From IMG/VR virus record IMGVR_UViG_3300043811_000093, positions 1 through 44,703 of that record: a DNA stretch of 44,703 bases; one strand, given 5' to 3'. The translations under genes were made by a program, and so were the position numbers. This document shows positions 15,827-24,141 of this stretch, piece after piece. Under the pieces are notes generated by a model that saw nothing but the letters and a program-made list of their open reading frames with translations, did no database searches and had not been told where the DNA came from. How positions within the stretch are numbered: position 1 is the first letter of the stretch; each line of letters begins with the position of its first letter. Source of the DNA: a virus.

Positions 15827-16959
15827 ACGCTCCGCGGGTTCCGACGCAGTCGACGGCGCCGTTCGACGGGCCCAGCCAGCCGCTTTTCAATAAGCCGTGG
15901 TGGGGCTTTTATGAAGAGCTGACCAGGGGACTCGGGCTGTCTCTGCATACGTCGACGTCGGGCACGCACGCGGCGCGCCTGGCGACGGATCCCACCCAAT
16001 TTCCGTTTCCGCTGGGAGCGCTTTTTGCCGAAACGGATCGCGCGGTCTATCAGATTCGCGTGGTCACCTCGCCGGGCGGCTCGCCGGCGCCGACCTGGGT
16101 TTATGCCTATGGCGAGATGGCGGCGCCGATCGCTTCGCTGCCGGCCGATCTCTCGATCAATGACTCGGGCTTTCTGTTCGACGCGACCGACTATGGGCAC
16201 AAGCTGCGCTGGAACGTCCTCGAGATCACGGCCGCAAGCTGGGCGGGCGGCGTCGCGAGCATCACCGTTCCGGGGCATTCATACTTCGTAGGCCAGAGCA
16301 TCACCATCGCCGGCGCCGAGGCGATTGGGTTCAACACGACGGCCGCCATCACGGTTGTCGCGGGGAGCGTCATCAGCTATGCGCTCGCGTCGAATCCCGG
16401 CGCATACATCAAGGCGGGCTTCGCCTGCGGGTGGGGCTGGGCGCCTGGCGAAGAAGGCTCGGGGCGCATGGTCGTGTTCGAGGTGGATCCGACCGGCGCC
16501 GGCTGGCACCTCTACGACGGCACCGTGGGCGTCGTTTATCTCAAGGCCGACGGAACCACCGGCCTTGTCACGCTTCCGGATCTGGTCTCGACCACGGCCA
16601 AAGCGGCTTATCTCAAAATGGGTAGTCCGGATGCCGGAGTCGTCGCGGCGATCGCTCCGGTCGCCACCGGCGCCGCCGGCGTCATTGCGGTCGCGGTGAC
16701 CGGCATCAGCAACCCGGCCGCGACCGGCTCGGCGGGCTCTCTCAATACCGGCAACGATAGCGCGACCAAGATCGTAGCCTCCGGAACCGGCGCCACGGTG
16801 GCAGCGGATCCGCACACTCACCTGGCGGCCGCCCACACGCACACGATCGGCGCGCCCACGGATCCGGGCCACACGCATACGTTCACGCCGACGCAGCCCA
16901 CGATCTCGGCGACGGGCGAGCCGCAGAACCTGGTGCGGCGGCCCTGGTTTAGACAGTGA
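15823..16959 (+). CDS. Virion protein at the tail-needle position, with His-Thr-His tail
   Basis: 378 aa, overlapping the gp10-like stop by ATGA. It starts MNAPRVPTQSTAPFDGPSQPLFNKPWWGFYEEL, and the N-terminal region may dock it on the tail hub. The middle is beta-rich (residues ~150-230). The C-terminal third is Ala/Gly/Thr-rich and ends with spaced His-Thr-His groups (ADPHTHLAAAHTHTIG and PGHTHTF), the kind that binds metal ions at the tips of phage fibres. P22 has its needle gene 26 here, but no long trimeric coiled coil is visible, so this may be a short fibre or plug instead. Confidence 0.65.
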   Translation: MNAPRVPTQSTAPFDGPSQPLFNKPWWGFYEELTRGLGLSLHTSTSGTHAARLATDPTQFPFPLGALFAETDRAVYQIRVVTSPGGSPAPTWVYAYGEMAAPIASLPADLSINDSGFLFDATDYGHKLRWNVLEITAASWAGGVASITVPGHSYFVGQSITIAGAEAIGFNTTAAITVVAGSVISYALASNPGAYIKAGFACGWGWAPGEEGSGRMVVFEVDPTGAGWHLYDGTVGVVYLKADGTTGLVTLPDLVSTTAKAAYLKMGSPDAGVVAAIAPVATGAAGVIAVAVTGISNPAATGSAGSLNTGNDSATKIVASGTGATVAADPHTHLAAAHTHTIGAPTDPGHTHTFTPTQPTISATGEPQNLVRRPWFRQ

Positions 16960-16969
16960 GAACGCGGCA

Positions 16970-17383
16970 GTGACCTTCGAGCGCTCGACCGATTACGCGC
17001 TCATTCGCGAAATTCTGACCGAGCCTCGGTGCTGGCGGAGGATGCAGGGCGCCGCGCGCCGGGCGCCGGGCGCCAGTTTCGAAGTCGGACCGCGCGAGGG
17101 CATCGAGTACGTTTTGGCGTTTGATCAAGAAACCCCCGCTGCCGTGTTCCTGATCGTGGGGGGCACGGAGATACACTTCTGCTTCGTCCCGGCCTTCTGG
17201 GGCCGCTCTGAGCCCATCGCGAGGGGTTTTATCGCCTGGCTGTGGGAAAACTCTTCCGCTCGTCTGTACAAAGGTCCGGTGCCAGTCCATAACCGGCTCG
17301 CTCTGCAACTTGCTAAGCGCGTAGGGTTTACGGAGCAGGCGCCGGGCGAAAACATCGTAATGCTCGAAATCAGGAAACCATGA
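16970..17383 (+). CDS. GNAT-fold protein at the P22 gp14 position (DUF2824-like)
   Basis: 137 aa, GTG start. The C-terminal half has the acetyltransferase-like order GGTEIHFCFVPAFWGRS, then ARGFIAWLWENSSARLYKGPVPVHN, then LALQLAKRVGF, which in GNAT proteins covers strand 4, the acetyl-CoA helix and the final helix. P22 gene 14 occupies the same place and has been put in a small GNAT-like family (DUF2824). The glycines of the usual acetyl-CoA loop (Q/RxxGxG/A) are not clearly present, so catalysis is doubtful. It overlaps the next gene by ATGA. Confidence 0.7.
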   Translation: MTFERSTDYALIREILTEPRCWRRMQGAARRAPGASFEVGPREGIEYVLAFDQETPAAVFLIVGGTEIHFCFVPAFWGRSEPIARGFIAWLWENSSARLYKGPVPVHNRLALQLAKRVGFTEQAPGENIVMLEIRKP

Positions 17384-18678
17384 TCCGATTCACCGACAAT
17401 CCGCTCGACCTGCCCATCGGCGGACCAGCTCGCGACGAGTCTGGCGCCTGGCGCCCGGCGCGCGGCGCCCTCTTCAACCCGATCTCCGCGATCACCTCCG
17501 TGATCGGCGGCTTCGTCGGCGCGAACGCGGCCAACAGCGGCGCCAACACGATCAATAACGCCGACAAGACCGCGGCCTCGAACACGCTCGCCACCACCGC
17601 GGCCGTCAATCCGAATATCACCGCCGCGGCCGGTACCGCCGGCACGAATGCCGAAACCACGGCCGCCGGCGCCGGAACGGGCGCCATCACGGCGGCCACG
17701 ACTTCCGGCCAGGCCGCGATCGATGCGGCCACCGCCGCGGGCAAGGGCGTCACGACGGCCGCCGGCGCGGCAGCCTCCGGAGTCGCCGGCGCGACCACTA
17801 CCGCGAATCAGCTCCTCGATCCTTACGCGCAGTCGGGCGCCGCGGCGAATACCACGCTCGCGGCCGGCATCGCGCCCGGCGGGCAGTTCGACTCGACTCC
17901 GACGCTCGCCCAACTGCAAATGGATCCGGGCTATGCGTTCCGCTTGCAGCAGGGATCTACCGCGCTCGATCGCTCGGCCGCGGCGCGCGGCGGCGTGACC
18001 TCGGGCGGCAACATCAAGGCGCAGACCGATTACGCGCAGGGCTCGGCCTCGCAGGAATATCAGAACGCTTTCAATCGCTACGAGACGGCGACGCAGAACA
18101 ACTATGCCAACGTTTCGGGCGTCGCGAATCGCGGCATGGCGGCCGCCGGCACCGAAGGCGCGAACCTCATCAACTCGTCGACCTACGGCGGCAATGTGAA
18201 TCTCGCCGGCCAGGAATACGCCGGCACCGCCAACACGAACGCGGCTCAGTATGCAGGCAACCTCAATACGAATGCCGCGCAGTACGCCGGCAACGCCAAC
18301 ATCAACGCCAGCCAGTACGCCGGCACGGCCAACATCAACGCGGCGAACCTGACCAGCGCGAACACCATCGCGGCCGGCAACACGGCCAACAACTACAACG
18401 TGAGCGGCGCGACGGCGATCGCGCAGGGCAAAATGGGCGCGGCCAACGCCTGGACCGGCGCGCTCAACGGCGTCGGCAACGCGGCCATGTATGGCGGGAT
18501 GGGAGGCATGTTCGGCGGGGGCGGCGGAGGATATCTGCCGAGCATGCCGGGAGTGCAGGGCGCTGGAGGCGGCTGGGGTAACTGGAACGCGCCGAACCTC
18601 AGCTCCGGCAGCGATCCCTTCGGCGGCATGAACCCCTACACCTCGACCGCGCCGCAAGTGATGCCGTACCCCGGCTAA
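17380..18678 (+). CDS. Ejection/DNA-transfer-like protein (P22 gp7 position)
   Basis: 432 aa. Ala/Gly/Asn/Thr-rich. Residues ~145-235 contain the block seen in proteins called phage DNA-transfer protein: LLDPYAQSGAAANTTLAAG, LQMDPGYAFRLQQGSTALDR, SAAARGGVTSGGNIKAQTDY, and QGSASQEYQNAFNRYE. It is followed by a degenerate repeat of ~11 residues with core NAAQYAGN (residues ~275-320) and a Gly-rich tail. Such proteins are packed inside the head and leave with the DNA to build a conduit through the envelope. ATGA overlap with the upstream gene. Confidence 0.72.
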   Translation: MIRFTDNPLDLPIGGPARDESGAWRPARGALFNPISAITSVIGGFVGANAANSGANTINNADKTAASNTLATTAAVNPNITAAAGTAGTNAETTAAGAGTGAITAATTSGQAAIDAATAAGKGVTTAAGAAASGVAGATTTANQLLDPYAQSGAAANTTLAAGIAPGGQFDSTPTLAQLQMDPGYAFRLQQGSTALDRSAAARGGVTSGGNIKAQTDYAQGSASQEYQNAFNRYETATQNNYANVSGVANRGMAAAGTEGANLINSSTYGGNVNLAGQEYAGTANTNAAQYAGNLNTNAAQYAGNANINASQYAGTANINAANLTSANTIAAGNTANNYNVSGATAIAQGKMGAANAWTGALNGVGNAAMYGGMGGMFGGGGGGYLPSMPGVQGAGGGWGNWNAPNLSSGSDPFGGMNPYTSTAPQVMPYPG

Positions 18679-18687
18679 GGAAAACCC

Positions 18688-20313
18688 ATGCACCCACAAG
18701 ACACTTCTTTCCTCGTGAACGGGTTCAAGCCCACGGTGGCGGCGGCGGATCCGCGCGATGTGATCGCGTTTAAAACTAATCAGGCGCTCGGCCAGCAGCA
18801 GCTCCAGGCCGGCGCGATCGATTTGCAGCAGAAGAATATCGATTTGCAGGACCAATCGATTTTCTCGGGAGCGATGCGCGATGCGGCGGGCGATCCGCAG
18901 AAGGCCTTCATGCTCGCGGCGCAGCGCGGGGCGTCGGGCAAAGGGCTCATGGGCATGCAGCAGATGCTACTCAAGAATCGCGAGACGCAATCGATCATTG
19001 GAAAGAACCAGGCCGATGCAGCGAGCGCGCAAACCTCGGCGCAGGAAAAAAGTAATGCGATGGTGGTGGGGACGACAGGAGCGCTGCTCGACCTTCCTCC
19101 CTCACAGCGCGCGGACGCCTATCCAGCCGCGATGCGGAAGCTCGCGGCGGACATGAATGTGGATCCGGCTACCCTGCCGCAAGACTACGCCTCGTTCGGC
19201 GGGGACGCGGCTCTGCATCAGTTTCACGATCAGCACATGACGAATCAGGAGCAGCTCGCCACGCTCAAAGCGGGACAGGAGAAAGATGCGGCGGCGCTGA
19301 AGCTGCAAACCGACCGGGCGGAGGAAGCGCGCAAAGCCGCGCTCGCGCCAAGCTTGCAGAAGAAAGCTGAAAACGAGGCCGTCACCACTCTTCCAAACGC
19401 GGCGGGCCTGACGCCGGCTGCCGCGCAGGAAGCCAAAGACCGCGCCGCGGCGCTGGCCCAGAAGACTGCGAACGATAACGCGCAGCGCGGCATCGAAGCC
19501 GGCAAGCTGCGAATCGACCAGAAGAAGTTCGACGCGACGTTCGGGCAGGGCCTCGATGCCAACGGCCGCCCGCTCTCGGCCGAGGATCGCAAGGCGGCCG
19601 CTATGATGGATCCCACGGCGGTCGCGCAGGCGAACTATCAGATACCGGGCCCGTCCCCGCTCCGGATCACTCCCATCGGCCAGGCGCAGATGGCGAAGAT
19701 TCTGGCGATCAATCCGCAATATGACGGCATGAAATACGCCGAGCGGAACAAAATCGCGCAGGATTTCTCGGCCGCCGGCGATTCGGGAAAGAAGATGACC
19801 AGCACCGACACGGCGCTCGCGCATCTCGATGCAGTTCGCAGGGCCGGCGACGCGCTCAGTCAGCAGGATCCCAGATTCATCAACGCGATCGCTAACGAGT
19901 TCGGTGTCCAGGTCGGTTCGACTCCGAAGAACACCTACGACGCGATCGTCAATATGGTCTCGCCGGAGATCTCGAAGGCCGTGATCGGGGACGCTGGCGG
20001 CCAGAGCGAGCGCGAAGAATTCAAGAAGCCTTTCAGCTCAAGTGCTAGCCCCGCCCAGCGTGAGGCAGCGGTGGCCGCGACAGCCGGGCTACTCGGCGCG
20101 CGCTTTCATAAAATGGCGCAGGCCTATGAATCGGACATGGAGAAGCCGCTCGAACGGAAACTCAGTCCGGAGTCGCAGGGCATGCTCGATAAATACACTG
20201 GGGATGGCGGAGCGCGGCCGGCCCTGGCCGCGCCCAAAGTCGGAGCGATTGAGGACGGACACGTCTTCCTCGGCGGCGACGCCAAAGATCCGAAGAACTG
20301 GAAGAAACAATAA
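18688..20313 (+). CDS. Ejection-like internal virion protein (P22 gp20 position)
   Basis: 541 aa. Mostly long helices and coiled coil: residues ~30-115 are Gln/Ala-rich (QALGQQQLQAGAIDLQQKNIDLQDQ), and ~185-285 are charged heptads with many Lys, Glu and Ala. The C-terminal third (from about residue 330) is more globular (PQYDGMKYAERNKIAQDF, DTALAHLDAVRRAGDALSQ). The next gene starts one base after its stop codon. Position and composition match the second of three ejection proteins; the sequence itself is not diagnostic. Confidence 0.65.
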   Translation: MHPQDTSFLVNGFKPTVAAADPRDVIAFKTNQALGQQQLQAGAIDLQQKNIDLQDQSIFSGAMRDAAGDPQKAFMLAAQRGASGKGLMGMQQMLLKNRETQSIIGKNQADAASAQTSAQEKSNAMVVGTTGALLDLPPSQRADAYPAAMRKLAADMNVDPATLPQDYASFGGDAALHQFHDQHMTNQEQLATLKAGQEKDAAALKLQTDRAEEARKAALAPSLQKKAENEAVTTLPNAAGLTPAAAQEAKDRAAALAQKTANDNAQRGIEAGKLRIDQKKFDATFGQGLDANGRPLSAEDRKAAAMMDPTAVAQANYQIPGPSPLRITPIGQAQMAKILAINPQYDGMKYAERNKIAQDFSAAGDSGKKMTSTDTALAHLDAVRRAGDALSQQDPRFINAIANEFGVQVGSTPKNTYDAIVNMVSPEISKAVIGDAGGQSEREEFKKPFSSSASPAQREAAVAATAGLLGARFHKMAQAYESDMEKPLERKLSPESQGMLDKYTGDGGARPALAAPKVGAIEDGHVFLGGDAKDPKNWKKQ

Positions 20314-21807
20314 ATGGCTGAACCGGCCTCGGGACCATGGACCAAATATCAAACCGCGGCGCCGGCGCCGGCGGCTGATTCTGCTGGCCCGTGGACGAAA
20401 TATGCCAACAGCGCACCAGCTCCCTCCTGGCTCGACGACGTCCGCGACACTGTGAAGCAGTATTGGGATAAAGTGAATCCCATCTCGCAGGCGCAGGGCG
20501 TCGCGGACATCGCGCAGCACCCGCTCGATGCAGCGAAATCTTATGGCGCTGCGAACCAGCAGCTCGCGCAAAAGGCCGAGGACGCCTTCAAGGCAGGGAA
20601 TTACGCCGAGGGCGTGCGCCACTCACTCAGCTATTTACTGAACGGCATACCAGGCATGGGCTCGGCGCTCGATGAGGCCGGCAATAAGGCCGGCTCCGGA
20701 GACGCGAAGGGCGCGATCGCGGACACCGCGGCGCTCGCGACGAATCTGCTCGCGGCGAAGGTCGGACCCAAGGTTGTCAGCGCCGCGGCCCAGCCTGGCG
20801 CGATCCCGGCCGCACTCGCGAAGGTGGCCCCGGATGCCCTGACGGCCGCAGTGAAGGCGGGCGGAAAGGACATTGCTGCCGGCGCCCTGAAAACCGGAGC
20901 TGGATACAGCGTTATTCATCTCGACCCGGCCGGCGAAGTCGGGAGCGCATTGGTGGGCGCTCCGGTCCTGAAGGCAGGCCTCAAACAAATGGGGGGAGGC
21001 TTGAAAGCAGCATACGCGGCCGGCAAAGAATCGCTCTTCCCTCCGATCCCCGAGCCTGCGCCCATCGCTCCCACCGGCCCGAACCCGCTCGCCGCCGGCG
21101 TCACCAATGCATCGACATTTGATCCTGCGACGGGCCAGCCGGCCCCGCAGGCCCTCGCCCCTGCAGCGCCCCCGGCCGGGAACGCGTCCCAATACGCCAC
21201 AGGCACCCTCCCGGTCCCGCAGCCCGCGCCAGTAGCAGCGCCGCCGGCAGTCCCCGTGGAAACACCCGCCCCCATCACTCCAGTTCAGCCCGCAGCCGCG
21301 CCAGGCGCGCCCGAAGGCGCGAACGCCAAGCTCTCGCCGCAAGAGGCGGAATGGCTCAAAAAACGCTCCGCGGACACCGCGGCGAAAGACGACGTCGTCG
21401 CGCAGTATGCGAGCGACAACGGCATGACGAAGATCGAAGCGGGGCAACCCTACGCCGATCTCATTAAGTCGGTCAACCAGGCCAACAAGGACGCGGGCAT
21501 CCCCAAAAAATATAAGCTGCCCGACATCACGAATGACGCGCACCTGAAACGCGTCGACGCCGTGAACGCGTTGCTCGACTCGAAGAACGCGGCGGCCGCC
21601 ACCGCGAAAACGGCGGCGAATCTCAGCGCGCAAGGCGTCACGTCGGCCATGCCCGAGAGGTTCGGCGTGACGGATCCGACGGAGGTGCAGGCCATGCGCG
21701 GGGCGCTCTTGAAGATCGAGGGCGCGAACACTGCGCAGGCCGCGCCGAGTCTCGCGGATCAGCTCCAGGCCTCGATCGATGCGGCGCGAGCCGCGAAGAA
21801 GCCCTAG
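20314..21807 (+). CDS. Ejection-like internal virion protein (P22 gp16 position)
   Basis: 497 aa. The N-terminus has two copies of GPWTKY (near residues 7 and 26), a short linear motif also seen at the start of other large phage virion proteins. A helical segment (WLDDVRDTVKQYWDKVNPIS...KAEDAFKAGNYAEGVRHSL) follows, then an Ala/Gly-rich amphipathic region (residues ~110-230) that could insert in membranes, a long Pro/Ala linker (~245-345) and a charged C-terminal helical domain. It is the last virion gene; its stop overlaps the stop of the opposite gene (shared CTAG). The role in DNA delivery is inferred from order. Confidence 0.62.
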   Translation: MAEPASGPWTKYQTAAPAPAADSAGPWTKYANSAPAPSWLDDVRDTVKQYWDKVNPISQAQGVADIAQHPLDAAKSYGAANQQLAQKAEDAFKAGNYAEGVRHSLSYLLNGIPGMGSALDEAGNKAGSGDAKGAIADTAALATNLLAAKVGPKVVSAAAQPGAIPAALAKVAPDALTAAVKAGGKDIAAGALKTGAGYSVIHLDPAGEVGSALVGAPVLKAGLKQMGGGLKAAYAAGKESLFPPIPEPAPIAPTGPNPLAAGVTNASTFDPATGQPAPQALAPAAPPAGNASQYATGTLPVPQPAPVAAPPAVPVETPAPITPVQPAAAPGAPEGANAKLSPQEAEWLKKRSADTAAKDDVVAQYASDNGMTKIEAGQPYADLIKSVNQANKDAGIPKKYKLPDITNDAHLKRVDAVNALLDSKNAAAATAKTAANLSAQGVTSAMPERFGVTDPTEVQAMRGALLKIEGANTAQAAPSLADQLQASIDAARAAKKP

Positions 21808-22010
21808 TGGCGCGTCGTTATTGGAGATGCAACCTCCAAGGGTTTAAGCTCGGCGGGCTCGATCGTCTGCTGGTATGACCACTTCAGAAAATCCATCATG
21901 CTCATCGTCGACGGGCGCGCCTCGCGATTGTGATACAGATAGTCGGCGAGCAGCTCATCAAAATGCTGGTGGAGCATCACGTGGCGCGCCTTGTGCTCGT
22001 CGCGGGTCAT
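21804..22010 (-). CDS. Small protein, unknown
   Basis: 68 aa. The ATG at 22010 is chosen since the upstream gene's stop is two bases away; an earlier in-frame ATG at 22061 would overlap that gene. The protein opens MTRDEHKARHVMLHQHFDELLADYL and ends with a helix MDFLKWSYQQTIEPAELK. This pattern (basic start, then LHxxFDELxADYL, then MDFLKWSYQQT) is familiar from small phage hypothetical proteins without known role. It converges with the ejection gene on the other strand. Confidence 0.7.
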   Translation of the reverse strand: MTRDEHKARHVMLHQHFDELLADYLYHNREARPSTMSMMDFLKWSYQQTIEPAELKPLEVASPITTRH

Positions 22011-22012
22011 CC

Positions 22013-22420
22013 TCAGAACCCAAAAAACAGGTCTTCTAGCGCCTTCCGGCACACCTGCCACAGCTTGACTGGCTCGGACTCTCCTTCAACCTGGACGAGG
22101 CACTCGCCGTCCTGGCTGAAAGCCGGCGCGAAAGAGAACAGGGGTTTGCGCTCGTTCATATTCTTGCTGCCCGCGGTTACCCTGATTTTGCCGGCTCGCA
22201 CTTCGAAGGTGACCCCGTCAGTCTCGCTCACTCCCCCGAGGTCGCGATCCCTGGTAACGATGAGCTTGGTATCGACCTCTTTGCTGAGGCTGAATTTCAC
22301 GCCCCTCCGGTTCAGCGCCTCAGCCTCTTTTACGTCGGTGTCGACCATTTCGCCGAGGATCTGAAAGACGCGCTGGATCGAACACCCGGCCCGGTTTGCT
22401 ACCCAATTCACGCTCTCCAT
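22013..22420 (-). CDS. Hypothetical protein with possible HTH start
   Basis: 135 aa. The first ~25 residues (VNWVANRAGCSIQRVFQILGEMV) could form a short helix-turn-helix. The rest alternates short strands (KLIVTRDRD, VTFEVRAGKIRVTAGS) and ends EDLFFGF. No known family recognised. It precedes the 22010 gene by two bases and follows the exported 22897 gene by about 40 bases, so the three probably share one transcript. Confidence 0.62.
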   Translation of the reverse strand: MESVNWVANRAGCSIQRVFQILGEMVDTDVKEAEALNRRGVKFSLSKEVDTKLIVTRDRDLGGVSETDGVTFEVRAGKIRVTAGSKNMNERKPLFSFAPAFSQDGECLVQVEGESEPVKLWQVCRKALEDLFFGF

Positions 22421-22459
22421 TCTAAGCCGCCTAGCCTCATTTTCCCGCCTTCTTCGCGC

Positions 22460-22897
22460 TCACTTCGCTGGCGCGGCCTTGGGCAAGGCAAGACGCCGCG
22501 CCTCGGCTGCGTGCGCGGATTGCTCTTCGGGCGTAGATCCTTCAACCTTCTCGCGGAACAGCCTGAGCGCGGCCACTATTGGCACGGCGGCATTCGCCGG
22601 CTCTCCGTAGAATCTGTCGACCCCGATCTCGATCTCGGCAAATGTACTGGCAGCAAAGAGCAGGCTCAATGTGTCATACGGCTTCGCGGGAGGGTGAGGA
22701 CCGATCGCTGCGACAGCGTTGGCATAAAGATCGGCGCTGCCCAAACCGTCGGCCATACCGATCAAGTAATAGGTCTTCCCGGTTGAACTCAGTCCTGCCC
22801 ACCATCGACCATTCTTTAGGGTGAAAGTGAGCTGATTCTCGGGGATCTGAGCAGCCAGGGCAATTCCGGCCAACATCAAAATCGCAATTTGTTTCAT
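22460..22897 (-). CDS. Exported protein, unknown
   Basis: 145 aa with signal peptide MKQIAILMLAGIALAAQ, again ending in Ala-Ala-Gln like the virion-module proteins. The mature region begins IPENQLTFTLKNGRWWAGLS and contains YYLIGMADGLGSADLYA and a helical end (NAAVPIVAALRLFREKVEG). No cysteines. It overlaps the upstream gene's stop by four bases (ATGA). A periplasmic or secreted role is inferred from the signal only; the region GRWWAGLSSTGKTYYLIGM resembles short Rap1a/Tai-type immunity proteins, but this is too weak for a call. Confidence 0.7.
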   Translation of the reverse strand: MKQIAILMLAGIALAAQIPENQLTFTLKNGRWWAGLSSTGKTYYLIGMADGLGSADLYANAVAAIGPHPPAKPYDTLSLLFAASTFAEIEIGVDRFYGEPANAAVPIVAALRLFREKVEGSTPEEQSAHAAEARRLALPKAAPAK

Positions 22898-23124
22898 TTC
22901 CCCGCCTTCCTTTTACCCACCGTCTTTTTCTTCGCCCTCGGCTTCCTGCAATGCACCCATGCTGCGCGCGCGCTCGGCTGAACCTTTCCACACCGCTCGC
23001 ATGGCGTCGGCTTCGGCACCGCGGCGCCCGATAGGGGGATCTCTCCCGCCCTTCGCCGAGCGGCAGTCGCCTTGCCCCCACGCCTTCCGGCCTCAGTAAC
23101 ATCAACCTTCACCATGCCCGCCAT
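22894..23124 (-). CDS. Small basic zinc-ribbon-like protein
   Basis: 76 aa; ATG at 23124, or 23115 where GGCGGG lies just upstream. N-terminal part is basic (EAGRRGGKATAARRR), a pattern like short DNA-binding arms. The middle has CERCGK and a later single Cys (HCRKPR), a possible zinc knuckle, and the tail is almost all Lys/Arg (KPRAKKKTVGKRKAGK). DNA or RNA binding is likely. It is the first gene of this leftward group and reads away from the dyad at 23178. Confidence 0.65.
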   Translation of the reverse strand: MAGMVKVDVTEAGRRGGKATAARRRAGEIPLSGAAVPKPTPCERCGKVQPSARAAWVHCRKPRAKKKTVGKRKAGK

Positions 23125-23177
23125 GTTAACACCGAATCGCTTCCGTTTAAAATAGTTCGCGCTTCAGTCGTCTTTTG

Positions 23178-23208
23178 TATTGACACGGTAGCAGCTACCG
23201 TGTCAATA
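23178..23208. promoter_or_regulatory. 31-bp perfect dyad between divergent genes: operator over a two-way promoter
   Basis: Two 15-base arms (TATTGACACGGTAGC and its exact complement) around a single A at 23193. Each arm contains TTGACA, so both strands carry a consensus -35 box (23180-23185 plus; 23206-23201 minus) facing the other arm, with weak -10-like sequence at 17-18 bases. No T-run follows on either side, which argues against a terminator. It separates the leftward 23124 gene from the rightward 23250 operon; a phage repressor or activator site is the simplest reading. Confidence 0.75.
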
Positions 23209-23249
23209 TGGTTCCAGGTCAACACACACCGGCCCACAGGAGAAACCAG

Positions 23250-23468
23250 ATGACTTGCAGCGAAACCGGATACCGCCAGAATTACGACGAACACGAAGAC
23301 GATCTTTGCATGTGCGAATCGGATAAGCGATGCGCCGCCTGCGAGGCCGCTCTCGCGCGTTACCGCGACATGCGCACGTACGTCGCGCCGCAGCCGGCCC
23401 CCCGCCGGGCCCCAGGCGTCGCCTCAATCGGCAACGGCCTGTTCGTTCGAGTCGGGAGGCGCGCATGA
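23250..23468 (+). CDS. Small Cys-rich protein, unknown
   Basis: 72 aa. The ATG at 23250 has AGGAGA seven bases upstream; the in-frame ATG at 23208 lies inside the dyad and has no ribosome site. The first half holds CMCESDKRCAACEAAL with five cysteines counting the first (MTCSETG), suggesting a metal site. The second half is Pro/Arg-rich. It is the first gene of the rightward operon, with ATGA coupling to the next gene. Confidence 0.72.
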   Translation: MTCSETGYRQNYDEHEDDLCMCESDKRCAACEAALARYRDMRTYVAPQPAPRRAPGVASIGNGLFVRVGRRA

Positions 23469-24046
23469 ACCCCTCCGCGGCAAACGAAACCCTCAAATTC
23501 CAGGCCGGCGAAACCTACACCATCGCGCTCCAACAGCTCACCGGCAAGCCGTGCACGTCGCGCTTCACCGGCGACCAGCTCCTCTATTCGCTGGTCCCGA
23601 GCGCGGAGTCCCCCTGGCTGCGCATGTTCGTCGAGCCTTACGTGCAGGACCGCATCCGGAGCGCGGGCATCGCGCCCGGCGAGTACTTCCAGATTTCAAA
23701 GGCCGAGAGTTTCGCCGGGAATCGCAGAGTGGTTTCGATGGAGGTGAGGAAGGCGGGCGCTGTTCAACGGACGCCCGCCCCCGTCGTCACTCAAGCAGTA
23801 CACACGGTTGCTCCTCATCCTACTCCCGCGCCGCAAGCGCCGCAACCGCCGCCGTTGCCCCAAATGCCGGTAAACGGGGCAGGGCAGTCGCATGCCGATC
23901 TGTATGTCGAGTGTTTCCGCGAGGCGGTCCGGATCGCCCCCGTCCTGGTGGAGATCGCCAAGGGGCAGGGCTTCGTGATCTCGCCCGCGTTCGACGATAT
24001 CCGCTGCATCGCGACGCATCTGTCGATGTCGAGGAGTGGGCGATGA
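23465..24046 (+). CDS. Hypothetical protein with Pro-rich linker, operon with nuclease
   Basis: 193 aa, ATGA overlaps on both sides. N-terminal domain (residues ~8-95) is small and beta-rich: LKFQAGETYTIALQQLTGKPC, YVQDRIRSAGIAPGEYFQISKAE. A Pro/Ala linker follows (~105-145), then a helical C-terminal part (HADLYVECFREAVRIAPVLVEIAKGQ). This layout, small beta domain plus linker plus helical tail, is common among phage proteins encoded beside Cas4-like nucleases. Binding of single-stranded DNA is possible but not shown. Confidence 0.65.
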   Translation: MNPSAANETLKFQAGETYTIALQQLTGKPCTSRFTGDQLLYSLVPSAESPWLRMFVEPYVQDRIRSAGIAPGEYFQISKAESFAGNRRVVSMEVRKAGAVQRTPAPVVTQAVHTVAPHPTPAPQAPQPPPLPQMPVNGAGQSHADLYVECFREAVRIAPVLVEIAKGQGFVISPAFDDIRCIATHLSMSRSGR

Positions 24047-24141
24047 CGCCCACCCTCCAAATGTTGTGTTGGGCGGTCCTTTTTCTGGTGGTCATCGCGC
24101 TGGGGCTCGCCTGGGGAATCTTTATGGGGGCGACGCGATGA
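24043..24141 (+). CDS. 32-aa single-pass membrane peptide
   Basis: Starts by ATGA overlap and ends by ATGA overlap with the nuclease gene, so it is held in a coupled operon. One hydrophobic helix (MLCWAVLFLVVIALGLAWGIFM) covers most of it. A possible ribosome site GAGGAG lies 7 bases upstream. Function unknown. Confidence 0.6.
   Translation: MTPTLQMLCWAVLFLVVIALGLAWGIFMGATR

Noticed and set aside
23178-23208. Dyad as a bidirectional terminator
   Set aside because: No T-tract follows in either direction, and the arms hold TTGACA boxes next to divergent starts.
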